A stretch of 64,000 bases of DNA from Clostridia bacterium (GTDB lineage Bacteria; Bacillota; Clostridia; Lachnospirales; Cellulosilyticaceae). This document shows positions 1 to 8,902 of this stretch, piece by piece. The notes under the pieces are model-generated. The model did not search any database. It had not been told where the DNA came from and saw only the letters and a list, made by a program, of their open reading frames with translations. The DNA is taken from NCBI GenBank assembly GCA_029239755.1, contig JARBUI010000004.1:124001-188000 (forward strand), in the 5' to 3' direction. Position 1 is the stretch's first letter, and each line of letters starts with the position of its first letter. The position numbers and the translations under genes are program-made.

Positions 1-43
1 AGATGTCTTCACACCTAGGAGAGAGGATTTTTTAAAGTAAAGT

Positions 44-991
44 ATGTTTACAACAAAAAGAAAACGTCTGCGTGGTTTTGAAATTTGGCAAGTTCAAGGG
101 AAAATGGATAATGGCAGAAGCATAGAAGTGTGGATTAATGCAAGTCATGGCATGAATATGTGTAAACTTGTTATAGATCACTATACCCTTATAGAATGGG
201 ATGTAGGAAGATGCTTGAAGGGGCAAAGCTATGGTACACCCATTCTTTATCCTACCCCCAATAGGGTGAAAAACGACCAATTTACATTTAGAGATACTAT
301 TTATAATATGAAGATGCATGGTATCATACGTTTTACACCGTGTAAAATCATAATAGATGAGGAAAATAATGATTGCGTCAGGTTGAAAGGTAGCTTTGAA
401 TTTAGAGAAGGACGTGAGCTACATGCCCTTTTCCCTATAGAAAGCGAACTTTGTATTTTATTTACTATAACGCACAAGTCTATAGAAATAAGCTATGAGC
501 TTACTAATCAAAGTGCTAAAGAATTGCCCTATGGCTTTGCACTGCATCCTTTTTTTCAAAAGATAGGAAGAACCTTAATTAAAGTGTGTGCCACTCAGGT
601 AATGGGAATGAATGCAGAAAAATTGCCTACAGGAGAGGTACATGAAGTAAAAGGAACATCTTATGACCTCGCAGATTATCGATCGCTAGAGGGTCTGTAT
701 TTTGATCATGTTTATACGGCTGTTAAGCGGAATCCATCAGCTAGTATATGGTATCAAGATATAAGTCTAAAAGTACATATGGAAGCATCTTCAGAATTTA
801 GTCATATAGTTGTTTATTCACCCAAAGGACAAAACTTCTTCTGCATAGAAAATCAAAGCTGCTCGACTAACGCCCATAACCTCTATGCACAAGGATTTCA
901 TGAGTTATCAGGCCTAGAAATAATAGCGCCCCACCATAAAGCACAAGGCCATATAAAATATACCTTTGAAAATGAGTCATGTTTAAAGTAG
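44..991 (+). CDS. Aldose 1-epimerase (galactose mutarotase)-family protein
   Basis: A 315-residue protein with the galactose mutarotase-like beta-sandwich pattern. Visible family features are GTPILYPTPNRV near residue 63, the HPFF motif near residue 168 that holds the expected catalytic His, and ENQS near residue 274, close to the usual C-terminal Glu. Such enzymes interconvert sugar anomers, or act on sugar phosphates in the YeaD branch; the substrate cannot be told from sequence. The ribosome site GAGAGG lies about 17 nt before ATG 44, which is long, so a start at Met21 is possible. It directly abuts the decayed gene at 993-1286, and its own promoter is not obvious in the 43 bases available. 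Confidence 0.75.
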   Translation: MFTTKRKRLRGFEIWQVQGKMDNGRSIEVWINASHGMNMCKLVIDHYTLIEWDVGRCLKGQSYGTPILYPTPNRVKNDQFTFRDTIYNMKMHGIIRFTPCKIIIDEENNDCVRLKGSFEFREGRELHALFPIESELCILFTITHKSIEISYELTNQSAKELPYGFALHPFFQKIGRTLIKVCATQVMGMNAEKLPTGEVHEVKGTSYDLADYRSLEGLYFDHVYTAVKRNPSASIWYQDISLKVHMEASSEFSHIVVYSPKGQNFFCIENQSCSTNAHNLYAQGFHELSGLEIIAPHHKAQGHIKYTFENESCLK

Positions 992-992
992 G

Positions 993-1286
993 TATGTACG
1001 AAATAAGACAATATTTCTTAGTCTTACAAGTGAAATTGCCACCTCACTATCTAGAACTACTATTGAAAGACAACAGGCAGGCTTACCTCAAACCCTAGTT
1101 AAAGAGTATGAAATACAAACTTTAAAACAAGGTGAAGTTGCTTGAAATAAGTGTGTACAAAATAATTACTTAAGGTTTGTTAAACATCATCTGCAGGATG
1201 AGACTGCAGTGGACACTATTAAGGTGATTGTTAAAAAGACGCATGGAAGTGAAGAAGTACGACTGTCTGAAGTAAAAGTTTATTAG
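993..1286 (+). pseudogene. 3' remnant of a larger gene, C-terminal beta-sandwich-like segment
   Basis: One reading frame gives protein-like sequence on both sides of an in-frame TGA at 1143-1145. The upstream part runs from SLTSEIATSLSRTTIERQQ to KQGEVA; the downstream part contains NYLRFVKHHLQ and ends KKTHGSEEVRLSEVKVY. The ending resembles C-terminal jelly-roll domains of large Firmicute glycosidases or FAD-dependent oxidoreductases (F5/8 type C-like); this is a resemblance judged by eye. There is no start codon or ribosome site, and a good terminator follows at 1312-1360. It is best read as the tail of a deleted gene. Confidence 0.55.
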
Positions 1287-1311
1287 GCCCAAAAATACAA
1301 GGTATAGTGAT

Positions 1312-1360
1312 AAAGCTAATTGCTGAGAAGTATACCGCTTCAGTAATTTAGCTTTTTTAT
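1312..1360 (+). terminator. Rho-independent terminator of the decayed gene
   Basis: AAAGCTAAT..CTGA pairs with TCAGTAATTTAGCTTT (one bulge, one G-U), with an inner GAAG/CTTC stem and a run of T after 1352. It sits 26 bp after the remnant's stop codon, so it outlived its gene. Confidence 0.8.
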
Positions 1361-1492
1361 TTTTCAATAAAACCTATAAAGTAGAAATTTATAGATTTAC
1401 TGTAGTTTTGGAGTAACAAATAAATAGGTGAATAAATAATTTTGTGTTAAGATGAGTAAGATAAATGAAAAATAAACTAAAGGCGGAATAAC

Positions 1493-2230
1493 ATGAGAAA
1501 CTTTAAGATTGTCATTCAGTATGACGGAAGCAGATATAAAGGATGGCAGATTCAGCAAGATAATGATTTAACAGTACAAGGTAAAATACAAGCAGTACTC
1601 ACTAAGATGGCAGAAGAACCAGTAGAAGTAATAGGCTGTGATCGAACAGATATAGGAGCACATGCAGAAAATTATGTGGCTAACTTTCATACAGAGTGTG
1701 ATTTAAGTAAAGATATTATTTTAAATTATCTTTACGAATTTTTGCCTGAAGACATTGTTGTAAAATCTATAGAAGAAGTAGGAGAAAGGTTTCATGCGAG
1801 ATACAATGTAAAATCAATGACCTATGTCTATACAGTAGATAATAATACTTTTAGAAATGTATTTAATAGAAAATATACTTATCATACAGATAACAAGCTT
1901 GATATATTTGAAATGGAAAAAGGAGCAGAAGTGTTAGTTGGGACTCATGATTTTCAAAGTTTTACAACACTTAAAGCTGGTAATAAGTCTACGGTTAGAA
2001 CAATCAACTTTATCGACATCACTGTAAATCAGGGGATCATAAAAATAGAAATGAATGCAAATGATTTCTTATGGCATATGCCAAGAATTATTAGTGGAAT
2101 GCTTCTAGAGGTAGGAACAGGGAAATTGAAAGCAGAAAGTTTGCAAAAGATATTAGATGAGAAGAAAAAACCGGAAGGCGGACCAATAGCTAAGGCCAAA
2201 GGTTTATGTTTAACAAATGTTACGTACTAA
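1493..2230 (+). CDS. truA: tRNA pseudouridine synthase A
   Basis: A 245-residue TruA, which converts uridines 38-40 of the tRNA anticodon arm to pseudouridine in the cytoplasm. The N-terminus FKIVIQYDGSRYKGWQIQ and the active-site block CDRTDIGAHA (near residues 49-58, catalytic Asp in RTD) are clear. The usual motif is GRTDAGVHA, so this copy is somewhat divergent, as are the TLKAGNKSTVRTI and LWHMPRIISGML segments. Length is normal. ATG 1493 follows AAGGCGG at good spacing. It is a single-gene unit with its own terminator. Confidence 0.92.
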   Translation: MRNFKIVIQYDGSRYKGWQIQQDNDLTVQGKIQAVLTKMAEEPVEVIGCDRTDIGAHAENYVANFHTECDLSKDIILNYLYEFLPEDIVVKSIEEVGERFHARYNVKSMTYVYTVDNNTFRNVFNRKYTYHTDNKLDIFEMEKGAEVLVGTHDFQSFTTLKAGNKSTVRTINFIDITVNQGIIKIEMNANDFLWHMPRIISGMLLEVGTGKLKAESLQKILDEKKKPEGGPIAKAKGLCLTNVTY

Positions 2231-2233
2231 AAA

Positions 2234-2284
2234 GAAGATGTTCTACAAGGCGGGTTAGACTTGTCTTGGGAACATCTTTTTATT
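2234..2284 (+). terminator. Terminator after truA
   Basis: AAGATGTTC pairs with GAACATCTT, an inner ACAAG/CTTGT stem extends it, and T-rich sequence follows. Confidence 0.8.
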
Positions 2285-2412
2285 TGTCTCCTGATGTATA
2301 AGATATAGTATGACTAAATAACTGAAGTACCAGAAACCCAAAGTGATGGGCTTGAAAACGGATGCCAATAGTGAACAGTTGATAAGTTTTGATTTTTAAT
2401 AAGCTATTTCGA

Positions 2413-2441
2413 TTGAAGTGCCCCATAGTATTGCATATAAT
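2413..2441 (+). promoter_or_regulatory. Sigma-A promoter for the tetR-ABC operon
   Basis: TTGAAG at 2413-2418, a 17-nt spacer, and TATAAT at 2436-2441, 27 bp before the TetR start. The rest of the 2285-2412 gap holds nothing I can recognise. Confidence 0.7.
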
Positions 2442-2467
2442 AATTAAAAAAGAACAGGTGAACTTTT

Positions 2468-3070
2468 ATGCAGGTTAAAAAAGAAGACTTACGAGAAAAT
2501 ATTTTGCAAATAGCTGAGAATGAGTTTTTAAAGAGAGGCTTTAAAGGAGCTTCCATGAGGACCATAGCCAAAAAGGCTAATACGACACTAGGCAATATCT
2601 ATAATTACTTTAGCAGCAAAGAGGAACTATTAGAGGCTGTAGTAGGTGAAGTCCCTCTTCAGATAGAAAAGCTTCTGGGTAATCATACCAATTATGAAGC
2701 AGATATGACTACGAGTGCAGATATTAACCAAGCAATCGATGAAACAGATCCTAAGGATTTAGGAATAGATTTATTTCTTAATAAAAAGTTTGTTATCTTA
2801 ATGGAGGGCTGCAGTGAAACCAAGTATGAAAAGTACAGAGAGAAACTTCTCGTGTTAGGTAAGAATCATGTTCTTCATCATGTCAGGCATAATCAAAAAT
2901 ATGAAAAATTTGCAGAGATTATGGCGATGACTTTTTTTAATGGCATGATCTTTATTGCTAAAACCTCTGAGACTATAGAAGAAGCAAGAAGTAACTTTAT
3001 TAAACTGTATAAGCTGGTTTGTACGGGACTTGTTGATCAATATGAAAGGGAGGGGAAACACAATGATTAA
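2468..3070 (+). CDS. TetR-family transcriptional regulator
   Basis: A 200-residue one-domain regulator. The N-terminal TetR helix-turn-helix is clear at residues 7-53, with the typical FLKRGFKGASMRTIAKKANTT stretch followed by GNIYNYFSSKEELLEAV. The C-terminal ligand domain is not assignable. The gene overlaps the ABC ATPase start by 8 bp, so it probably controls its own operon and senses a compound handled by the exporter. Start ATG 2468 follows AACAGGTGA, a moderate ribosome site. Confidence 0.9.
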   Translation: MQVKKEDLRENILQIAENEFLKRGFKGASMRTIAKKANTTLGNIYNYFSSKEELLEAVVGEVPLQIEKLLGNHTNYEADMTTSADINQAIDETDPKDLGIDLFLNKKFVILMEGCSETKYEKYREKLLVLGKNHVLHHVRHNQKYEKFAEIMAMTFFNGMIFIAKTSETIEEARSNFIKLYKLVCTGLVDQYEREGKHND

Positions 3071-3902
3071 AGTGGAAAACTTATCTTTTAACTATCCTAG
3101 AATGAGGGAAGATGTATTAAAGGGTCTAAACTTTCAAGTAAGCTACGGTGAAATATTTGGGCTGTTAGGACCTTCAGGCGCGGGGAAGAGCACACTTCAA
3201 AAAATATTATTAGGGCTTCTCAAAGGCTATAGAGGAAGTGCTAAAGTAATGGGACTGGAAGTGAGTACGATCAGGAGCAGCTATTACGATAAAATAGGAG
3301 TGGGTTTTGAACTTCCTAATCTGTATGAGCAGCTAACAGTTCTCGAAAACATGCAGACCTTTTCAAAGCTCTATACAAAACCAGCTGACATACAAAGTTT
3401 ACTAAAAGAAGTGGGACTTTATGAACATAGAGAAAAAAAGGTTTCCCAAATATCAAAGGGGATGAAAATGAGGCTTAACTTTTGCAGGGCACTTGTCGGA
3501 ACCCCAGAGATATTATTTTTGGATGAGCCTACATCAGGACTCGACCCCAATAATACCGAGGTTATCAAAAAGTTAGTTCTTAAACAAAAGGAACTAGGAA
3601 AAACCATAATCCTTACAACCCATAATATGAGTTTTGCAGAAGAAATATGTGACAGAGTAGGTTTTGTAGTTGAAGGAGAAATTAAAAAAATAGGAACACC
3701 TATGTCTTTAAAAGAAGAATATGGAGAAAACAAAATATGCGTGAAGGCAGATGATAGATCATGGGAGTTTGAAATGAGGGGGATCGCAAAAAATGAAGTC
3801 TTCTTAAACTTAATAAGGGGAGCTGATATAAAACAAATTTATACCAAACAGCCAACACTAGAAGAGATATTTTCTATTGTAACGGGGAGGGTGCTCATAT
3901 GA
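3063..3902 (+). CDS. ABC transporter ATP-binding protein (exporter type)
   Basis: A 279-residue nucleotide-binding subunit. Walker A is GPSGAGKST, the signature is the degenerate ISKGMKMRL, Walker B is EILFLDEPTSGLD, and the switch His is in TTHNM. The C-terminal region after residue 215 matches drug/bacitracin-type exporter ATPases. ATG 3063 is preferred over the TTG at 3030 because GGGAGGGG lies just before it. It overlaps tetR by 8 bp and the next gene by 4 bp, which implies translational coupling. The substrate is unknown. Confidence 0.9.
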   Translation: MIKVENLSFNYPRMREDVLKGLNFQVSYGEIFGLLGPSGAGKSTLQKILLGLLKGYRGSAKVMGLEVSTIRSSYYDKIGVGFELPNLYEQLTVLENMQTFSKLYTKPADIQSLLKEVGLYEHREKKVSQISKGMKMRLNFCRALVGTPEILFLDEPTSGLDPNNTEVIKKLVLKQKELGKTIILTTHNMSFAEEICDRVGFVVEGEIKKIGTPMSLKEEYGENKICVKADDRSWEFEMRGIAKNEVFLNLIRGADIKQIYTKQPTLEEIFSIVTGRVLI

Positions 3903-4582
3903 TTAACCTGGGGTGGCTTGGACACGAAATGAAGCTTCAGATCAAAAATGGTCTCTATGCTATCTATATAGTCGTCAATCTCATCTATCTTTTCCTTCTT
4001 GGATATGTGCCAAACAACTTTAAAGACTTTGTCTTAAGTATTATTATTTTTAGTGATCCAACAATGCTCGGGATGATCTTTATAGGGGCATTTATACTAC
4101 TTGAAAAAATAAGCGGAGTGACTGGAGGGATCGCAGTGAGTCCGCTTGGCGCCGGGAATTATGTTAAAGGGAAGGTACTAGCTATGCTTTTTATATCTCT
4201 TGCTACCTCTCTCATATTAGTCATTGGAATAAAAGGGATTAACTTTAATTTATGGGGGCTTATATTTACCATAGTCATAAGCAGTATGCTTTTCACTATG
4301 ATAGGTATTTTGATAGCTATCTATACAAAGACAGTTAACCAGTACCTAATGACAGTCATGGGAATAAGCATAGTCACTATGCTGCCTTTATTAAGTTACT
4401 TCAAATTTATCTCTCTGCCTCTTGCAGAATTTAATCCAAGTTATCAAGCCTTTTTACTTATAGAAAAAACAATTGCAGGAGAGAAGATAGGATATTTATC
4501 TATAGGGATCATATTAGGATGGCTGGCAGTTATTTATGGAATAACAGTACAGCAAGTCAATCGAAAGCTGTTTAGGGGGTAG
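3899..4582 (+). CDS. ABC exporter membrane subunit 1
   Basis: A 227-residue integral membrane protein with about six hydrophobic segments (for example residues 20-38, 50-68, 95-112, 120-140, 150-170 and 198-218). It has no enzymatic motif. The ATGA overlap with the ATPase gene and the 4-bp gap to the next permease show that the ATPase and two unlike permeases form one heteromeric exporter. SPLGAGNYVKGK near residue 80 resembles the SPL.G/Y elements of ABC-2 type permeases. Confidence 0.8.
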   Translation: MINLGWLGHEMKLQIKNGLYAIYIVVNLIYLFLLGYVPNNFKDFVLSIIIFSDPTMLGMIFIGAFILLEKISGVTGGIAVSPLGAGNYVKGKVLAMLFISLATSLILVIGIKGINFNLWGLIFTIVISSMLFTMIGILIAIYTKTVNQYLMTVMGISIVTMLPLLSYFKFISLPLAEFNPSYQAFLLIEKTIAGEKIGYLSIGIILGWLAVIYGITVQQVNRKLFRG

Positions 4583-4586
4583 GGAT

Positions 4587-5264
4587 ATGTTTAAAATAGT
4601 CTTGAAAAATGATATAAAATATATGGAAAAGGACCCTATGGTATGGATGATTTTTATTACCCCTATTTTATTTAGCATCATTTATAGAGCGGTAATTGTT
4701 AGGCTTAAGTTCTTAGATGATTACCACAGAGTTTTTCAATATATATTTGTAGTTATGATTCCTTTTTTGATAGGTATGGCATTAGGGTTCAGGATGCTGG
4801 ATGAAAAAGATGAAAACATGCTTTCTTTTTATGCAGTGAGCCCTTTAGGCCTTAGCGGATATATAAAGCTTAGAATGGTAATGTCAATCATACTTGTAAT
4901 AGTAAGCATGGCAATTATCGGACTGTTTGGAGTGGTTCCAAGGGCTTACTTGCTCCTCGTCAGCTTAGAGGCTGTTTTGCTCGCACCTCTTGTATTTCTC
5001 ATCTTAGGAGTAATAGGAAAAAATAAAATTCAAGGACTTACCTTAGTCAAAATCATGGGGATGTTCTTTATGGTGCCTGTATTGAAAGTGATTAAAGACA
5101 ATCCATTAGATAAAATATTTGTATTTGTTCCAAGCTATAATATTTTTCAGCTTATTGTTAGGGAGGAATTCAGTAGTTTGATAGTTCTATATATAGGGTT
5201 CATGGTTATAGGGGTTTGCTTCCTAACACATCTCTTCATTAACAAATGCATCACCGATATTTAA
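4587..5264 (+). CDS. ABC exporter membrane subunit 2
   Basis: A 225-residue membrane protein with about six hydrophobic helices, including residues 18-36, 50-68, 98-118, 125-145 and 200-220. It shares the AVSPLGLSGYIKLRM element (near residue 84) with the preceding subunit, as expected for paired ABC-2 permeases. It is the last gene of the tetR-ABC operon. The substrate cannot be inferred. Confidence 0.8.
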   Translation: MFKIVLKNDIKYMEKDPMVWMIFITPILFSIIYRAVIVRLKFLDDYHRVFQYIFVVMIPFLIGMALGFRMLDEKDENMLSFYAVSPLGLSGYIKLRMVMSIILVIVSMAIIGLFGVVPRAYLLLVSLEAVLLAPLVFLILGVIGKNKIQGLTLVKIMGMFFMVPVLKVIKDNPLDKIFVFVPSYNIFQLIVREEFSSLIVLYIGFMVIGVCFLTHLFINKCITDI

Positions 5265-5273
5265 TTTGAGAAT

Positions 5274-5287
5274 GTAACTAAGGTTAC
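5274..5287. promoter_or_regulatory. Palindromic site GTAAC-N4-GTTAC, possible Crp/Fnr-type operator
   Basis: GTAACTAAGGTTAC is a perfect 5-4-5 inverted repeat upstream of the cupin gene. The same arms and spacing occur at 34450-34465 before the iron alcohol dehydrogenase, beside a Crp/Fnr gene. The link between the two sites is inference. Confidence 0.45.
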
Positions 5288-5290
5288 TGA

Positions 5291-5323
5291 ATATGTTAAT
5301 GATAAGTGTTATCATTAACATAT
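5291..5323. promoter_or_regulatory. Perfect 15-3-15 inverted repeat with Fur-like core before the cupin gene
   Basis: Positions 5291-5305 and 5309-5323 are exact reverse complements around GTG. The core TGATAAGTGTTATCA (5300-5314) matches the Fur 7-1-7 box TGATAATNATTATCA except at the two positions flanking the centre. It could be a metal-regulator operator or an RNA hairpin. Confidence 0.5.
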
Positions 5324-5351
5324 AAAAAATAAATATGCAGGGGGGATTAAT

Positions 5352-5690
5352 ATGGAACAACTTATTAAAAACATTGACTTTTCAAAGGCACTAGAAATGG
5401 AATCTTTAGTAACCTATCAAGAGGGGCAAGTAGTCAGCAGAACTTTAGCACAAGGACAAAACTTAAGCTTAACATTATTTGCTTTTGATAAAGGAGAGGA
5501 AATAAGCTCCCATTCTTCAAGAGGAGATGCAATGGTACACATACTGGATGGAGAGGCTGAAATTACAATAGGAGAAGAAGTTTCACGCGTTAAAAAGGGA
5601 GAAGTGATTGTAATGCCTGCTGGTATTCCCCATGCATTACTTGCAAAAGAGCAGTTTAAAATGTTTTTAGCAGTAGTATTTAGACCATAA
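5352..5690 (+). CDS. Small cupin-domain protein
   Basis: A 112-residue single-domain cupin. Cupin motif 1 is around HSSRGDAMVHILDGEAEI (residues 56-73) and motif 2 around PAGIPHALLA (near 95-104). The usual HxH pair is reduced to one His in motif 1, while the motif 2 His is kept. Small cupins of this sort bind a metal or small ligand; the function is unknown. A very strong GCAGGGGGG ribosome site precedes ATG 5352. Two inverted repeats lie upstream and a hairpin terminator downstream, so it is a monocistronic, probably regulated gene. Confidence 0.85.
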   Translation: MEQLIKNIDFSKALEMESLVTYQEGQVVSRTLAQGQNLSLTLFAFDKGEEISSHSSRGDAMVHILDGEAEITIGEEVSRVKKGEVIVMPAGIPHALLAKEQFKMFLAVVFRP

Positions 5691-5718
5691 AATATTAAAA
5701 TATATTATACACTCGTAG

Positions 5719-5746
5719 AGGCAGGTTTCCGTACCTGCCTATTTTT
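5719..5746 (+). terminator. Terminator after the cupin gene, member of a dispersed hairpin family
   Basis: AGGCAGGT (5719-5726) pairs with ACCTGCCT (5733-5740), followed by ATTTTT. With its flank GTAG it resembles the hairpins at 44648-44677 and 53367-53393. A second, inverted copy-like hairpin lies at 5754-5778. Confidence 0.8.
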
Positions 5747-5792
5747 AAAACCAGCAGGCGCAGAGACCTGCCTTTACTATTAAGAACAATGA

Positions 5793-5810
5793 ATGAGAAT
5801 GACTATTATT
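5793..5810. promoter_or_regulatory. Fur-box-like sequence before the DUF438 gene
   Basis: ATGAGAATGACTATTATT matches 15 of 18 positions of the Fur-type sequence ATGATAATGATTATCATT. It lies 23 bp before the start codon. Weak evidence, based on similarity only. Confidence 0.3.
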
Positions 5811-5832
5811 ATTGAATGTGGAGGTGTGATTA

Positions 5833-7605
5833 ATGAAAAGAAATATAGCGTATAAAACAATTGATGGCAGAGGAGAGCACGAATCATTTAGAGACTGCCT
5901 TACAAAGGCTGTGGAGGAGCTTAAACCTGGTGAAGGCATACATGTTATCAAAGACTTTGAGCCTTTTCCTATGTATAAAATGATGGAAGCTAAAGGTTTT
6001 GATAAATATGTTGAAAAGGTAAGTGAAACAGAGTATCATGTTTATTTTTATCCTCCCGAAGAATTGGAAGCAATAAAAATGGGAGAATTTTTAGATGTAG
6101 ATAACACTAAGATCGGCAAGATCCTAAACATAAAATTAGACTTTTTGAATGGTAAAATAAGTCTCGCTGAAGCTAAAGACAAAATGAATGGGGCAATCGA
6201 TAAAGTGACCTCGCAGGAGTTTGCTATCTGTGAACAATACTTGCAAAAGTATGGTATTACAGACGATGTATTAGCAGATCGTATGAGTGAAATCTTAGAG
6301 ATATTTAAAGATGTTTTGGTATCTAATAAACTGGATTTACCGCTAGGGCATCCTATCAGAACTTATTTAGATGAAACAGATGCAATTAAAAATCTGCTTA
6401 ATCAAATGGAAGTTTTATTACAGAAGAAATTTATTAAAAATCAGTGGCTGGAGATTTATGAAAAGCTAAGCCAAATCAACATACACTTTAGCAGGAAGCA
6501 GAATCAGCTATTTGCAGCCCTTGAAAGAAAAGGATTTGATAAGCCTTCAAAGGTGATGTGGACATTAGATAATAATATCAAAAATATAATAAAAGAATCT
6601 CAAGTACATCTAGATGAAAATAGAGATGACGCATTTATGAACCTTCAAAGTGAAGTCATTGAAATGGTAAGAGATATGATGGTTAAGGAAGTAGAAATAT
6701 TATTCCCTACAGCAATAGAACTACTTTCAGAGAAAGATTTTATTGAAATGCGCATAGGGGATGATGAAATAGGATATTGCCTGATTGAGTCTCCTTTACC
6801 TTACCCACTGAGTGATAAGAAAGAGCAAATACCAGATACCCAAAACGAACTTTTAAATGACTTGGCAGAGGTTCTAAATAAACATGGTATTTTAAATAAG
6901 TCAGGTAAAGATGATATCCTGGATGTAAGCCAAGGTAAACTAACACTTGAGCAGATTAATCTTATTTTTAAGCATCTGCAAGTAGATTTGTCTTTCGTAG
7001 ATGAAAATGAAATAGTTAAATTCTACAGCGATACCAAGCATAGGGTATTTCCAAGAAGTGCAGGGGTTATTGGCAGAGAAGTTCAGAACTGTCACCCTAG
7101 AGAAAGCGTAGAAACAGTTGAAAAGATCATCAAGGCCTTTAGAGCGGGTGAGCAGGACAAAGCTGAGTTTTGGCTCGAAATAAATGGTAAGTTCATCTAT
7201 ATCATCTACAACGCGGTAAGGGATGAAAGAGGAAATTTTAGAGGCGTTTTAGAAATGATGCAGGATGTAACTCACATAAGAAGCTTACAAGGCAGCCAAA
7301 GATTACTTTCATGGGATAAAAAAGAGAATAGTGAAGAGAAAGCAATAGAAGAAGCAAAAGAAGTAGTAGTTACTAATGGATATGGCATTGATCAAGAGAC
7401 CATTGTGGGAGATATTGTTAAAGAGTATCCCTTTATAAAAGATTTTTTACTAGGGCTATCCCCGAAATTCAGCAAGTTAAAAAATCCTATTTTATTTAAA
7501 ACGATGTCAGGATTAGCAACTCTTAAGATGATTAGTGAAAGAGGCGGACTTGACACAAAGGAGCTTACCCGGAAAATAGTTGCTCAAATAGAATCAAAAA
7601 GATAA
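5833..7605 (+). CDS. DUF438 / hemerythrin-like / PAS sensor protein
   Basis: A 590-residue cytoplasmic multidomain protein. In order I see a DUF2249-like domain (residues 5-75, with IDGRGEHESF), a DUF438 segment (about 80-150), a hemerythrin-like HHE domain (about 170-300, with LGHPIRTYLDETDA, INIHFSRKQNQLF, VMW and KEVEILFPTA), a PAS domain (about 390-490) and a DUF1858-like tail (about 515-590). Proteins of this layout are common in anaerobes and are thought to sense redox state, oxygen or NO; that is family knowledge. In the second HHE motif a Gln replaces the usual Glu (RKQNQ for RKEN), so iron binding may be altered. No output domain is present. It lies immediately upstream of the nif leader. 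Confidence 0.8.
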   Translation: MKRNIAYKTIDGRGEHESFRDCLTKAVEELKPGEGIHVIKDFEPFPMYKMMEAKGFDKYVEKVSETEYHVYFYPPEELEAIKMGEFLDVDNTKIGKILNIKLDFLNGKISLAEAKDKMNGAIDKVTSQEFAICEQYLQKYGITDDVLADRMSEILEIFKDVLVSNKLDLPLGHPIRTYLDETDAIKNLLNQMEVLLQKKFIKNQWLEIYEKLSQINIHFSRKQNQLFAALERKGFDKPSKVMWTLDNNIKNIIKESQVHLDENRDDAFMNLQSEVIEMVRDMMVKEVEILFPTAIELLSEKDFIEMRIGDDEIGYCLIESPLPYPLSDKKEQIPDTQNELLNDLAEVLNKHGILNKSGKDDILDVSQGKLTLEQINLIFKHLQVDLSFVDENEIVKFYSDTKHRVFPRSAGVIGREVQNCHPRESVETVEKIIKAFRAGEQDKAEFWLEINGKFIYIIYNAVRDERGNFRGVLEMMQDVTHIRSLQGSQRLLSWDKKENSEEKAIEEAKEVVVTNGYGIDQETIVGDIVKEYPFIKDFLLGLSPKFSKLKNPILFKTMSGLATLKMISERGGLDTKELTRKIVAQIESKR

Positions 7606-7650
7606 AGGGAAAAAATTTAGATAAATGAGTAATTTATTTTAATTTTTTAT

Positions 7651-7678
7651 TTGCAATGAGTCAAAAATGTTGTATGAT
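7651..7678 (+). promoter_or_regulatory. Sigma-A promoter reading toward nifH
   Basis: TTGCAA at 7651-7656, a 16-nt spacer, and TATGAT at 7673-7678. The predicted start near 7685 lies only about 12 nt before a strong terminator, so most transcripts should stop unless antitermination occurs. Confidence 0.7.
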
Positions 7679-7691
7679 ATAAAAATATACA

Positions 7692-7741
7692 AGACGAAGA
7701 GGTCTAAGAAGCTTTCTAAAAAGCTTCTTAGACCTCTTTTT
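7692..7741 (+). terminator. First nif leader terminator with overlapping hexaloop hairpin
   Basis: Positions 7697-7715 and 7720-7738 form a perfect 19-bp stem with loop CTAA, followed by TTT. A competing short hairpin, AGAC-GAAGAG-GTCT (7692-7705), uses the 5' arm of the terminator. Together with the promoter 12 nt upstream this looks like an attenuator or a short leader RNA, not the end of the DUF438 gene, because the promoter lies between. Confidence 0.8.
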
Positions 7742-7925
7742 GACAGGCTATACATAACGTTACAAAGTACTTGTTAATGGTACTAACTATTTAGATGAAG
7801 TAAAAGGCTTTGTAAATTTATCACAAAAAGAGAAAGTTGGATTAGGTATTTTTATATAAATACGTTTATTGTTGAAGATTAACTGGATGTAGTACCATTA
7901 GTTCATAGATAAGAAATGAATAACG
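7742..7925 (+). other. Non-coding middle part of the nifH leader
   Basis: 184 bp between the two leader hairpins. One frame (7766-7861) gives a 32-codon protein-like stretch, KVLVNGTNYLDEVKGFVNLS and onward, ending in TAA. It has no start codon or ribosome site and may be a gene remnant or chance. I find no convincing second promoter here. Confidence 0.4.
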
Positions 7926-7929
7926 CATT

Positions 7930-8845
<916 letters not shown>

Positions 8846-8902
8846 AAGGTGAAGTTGAAGATAAATTTAAGTTGTTAAACCACATTAAGGGAGGATATTC
8901 AT

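Noticed and set aside
7766-7861. Possible small gene in the nifH leader
   Set aside because: The 32-codon frame has no start codon or ribosome site; reported only as part of the non-coding leader.
7891-7929. A canonical first ANTAR hairpin (P1) before the nifH element
   Set aside because: TTCAT/ATGAA pairs near 7902-7920 but the loop is nine bases without the A1/G4 pattern. The same search before eutA also failed, so the ANTAR call stays a hypothesis.
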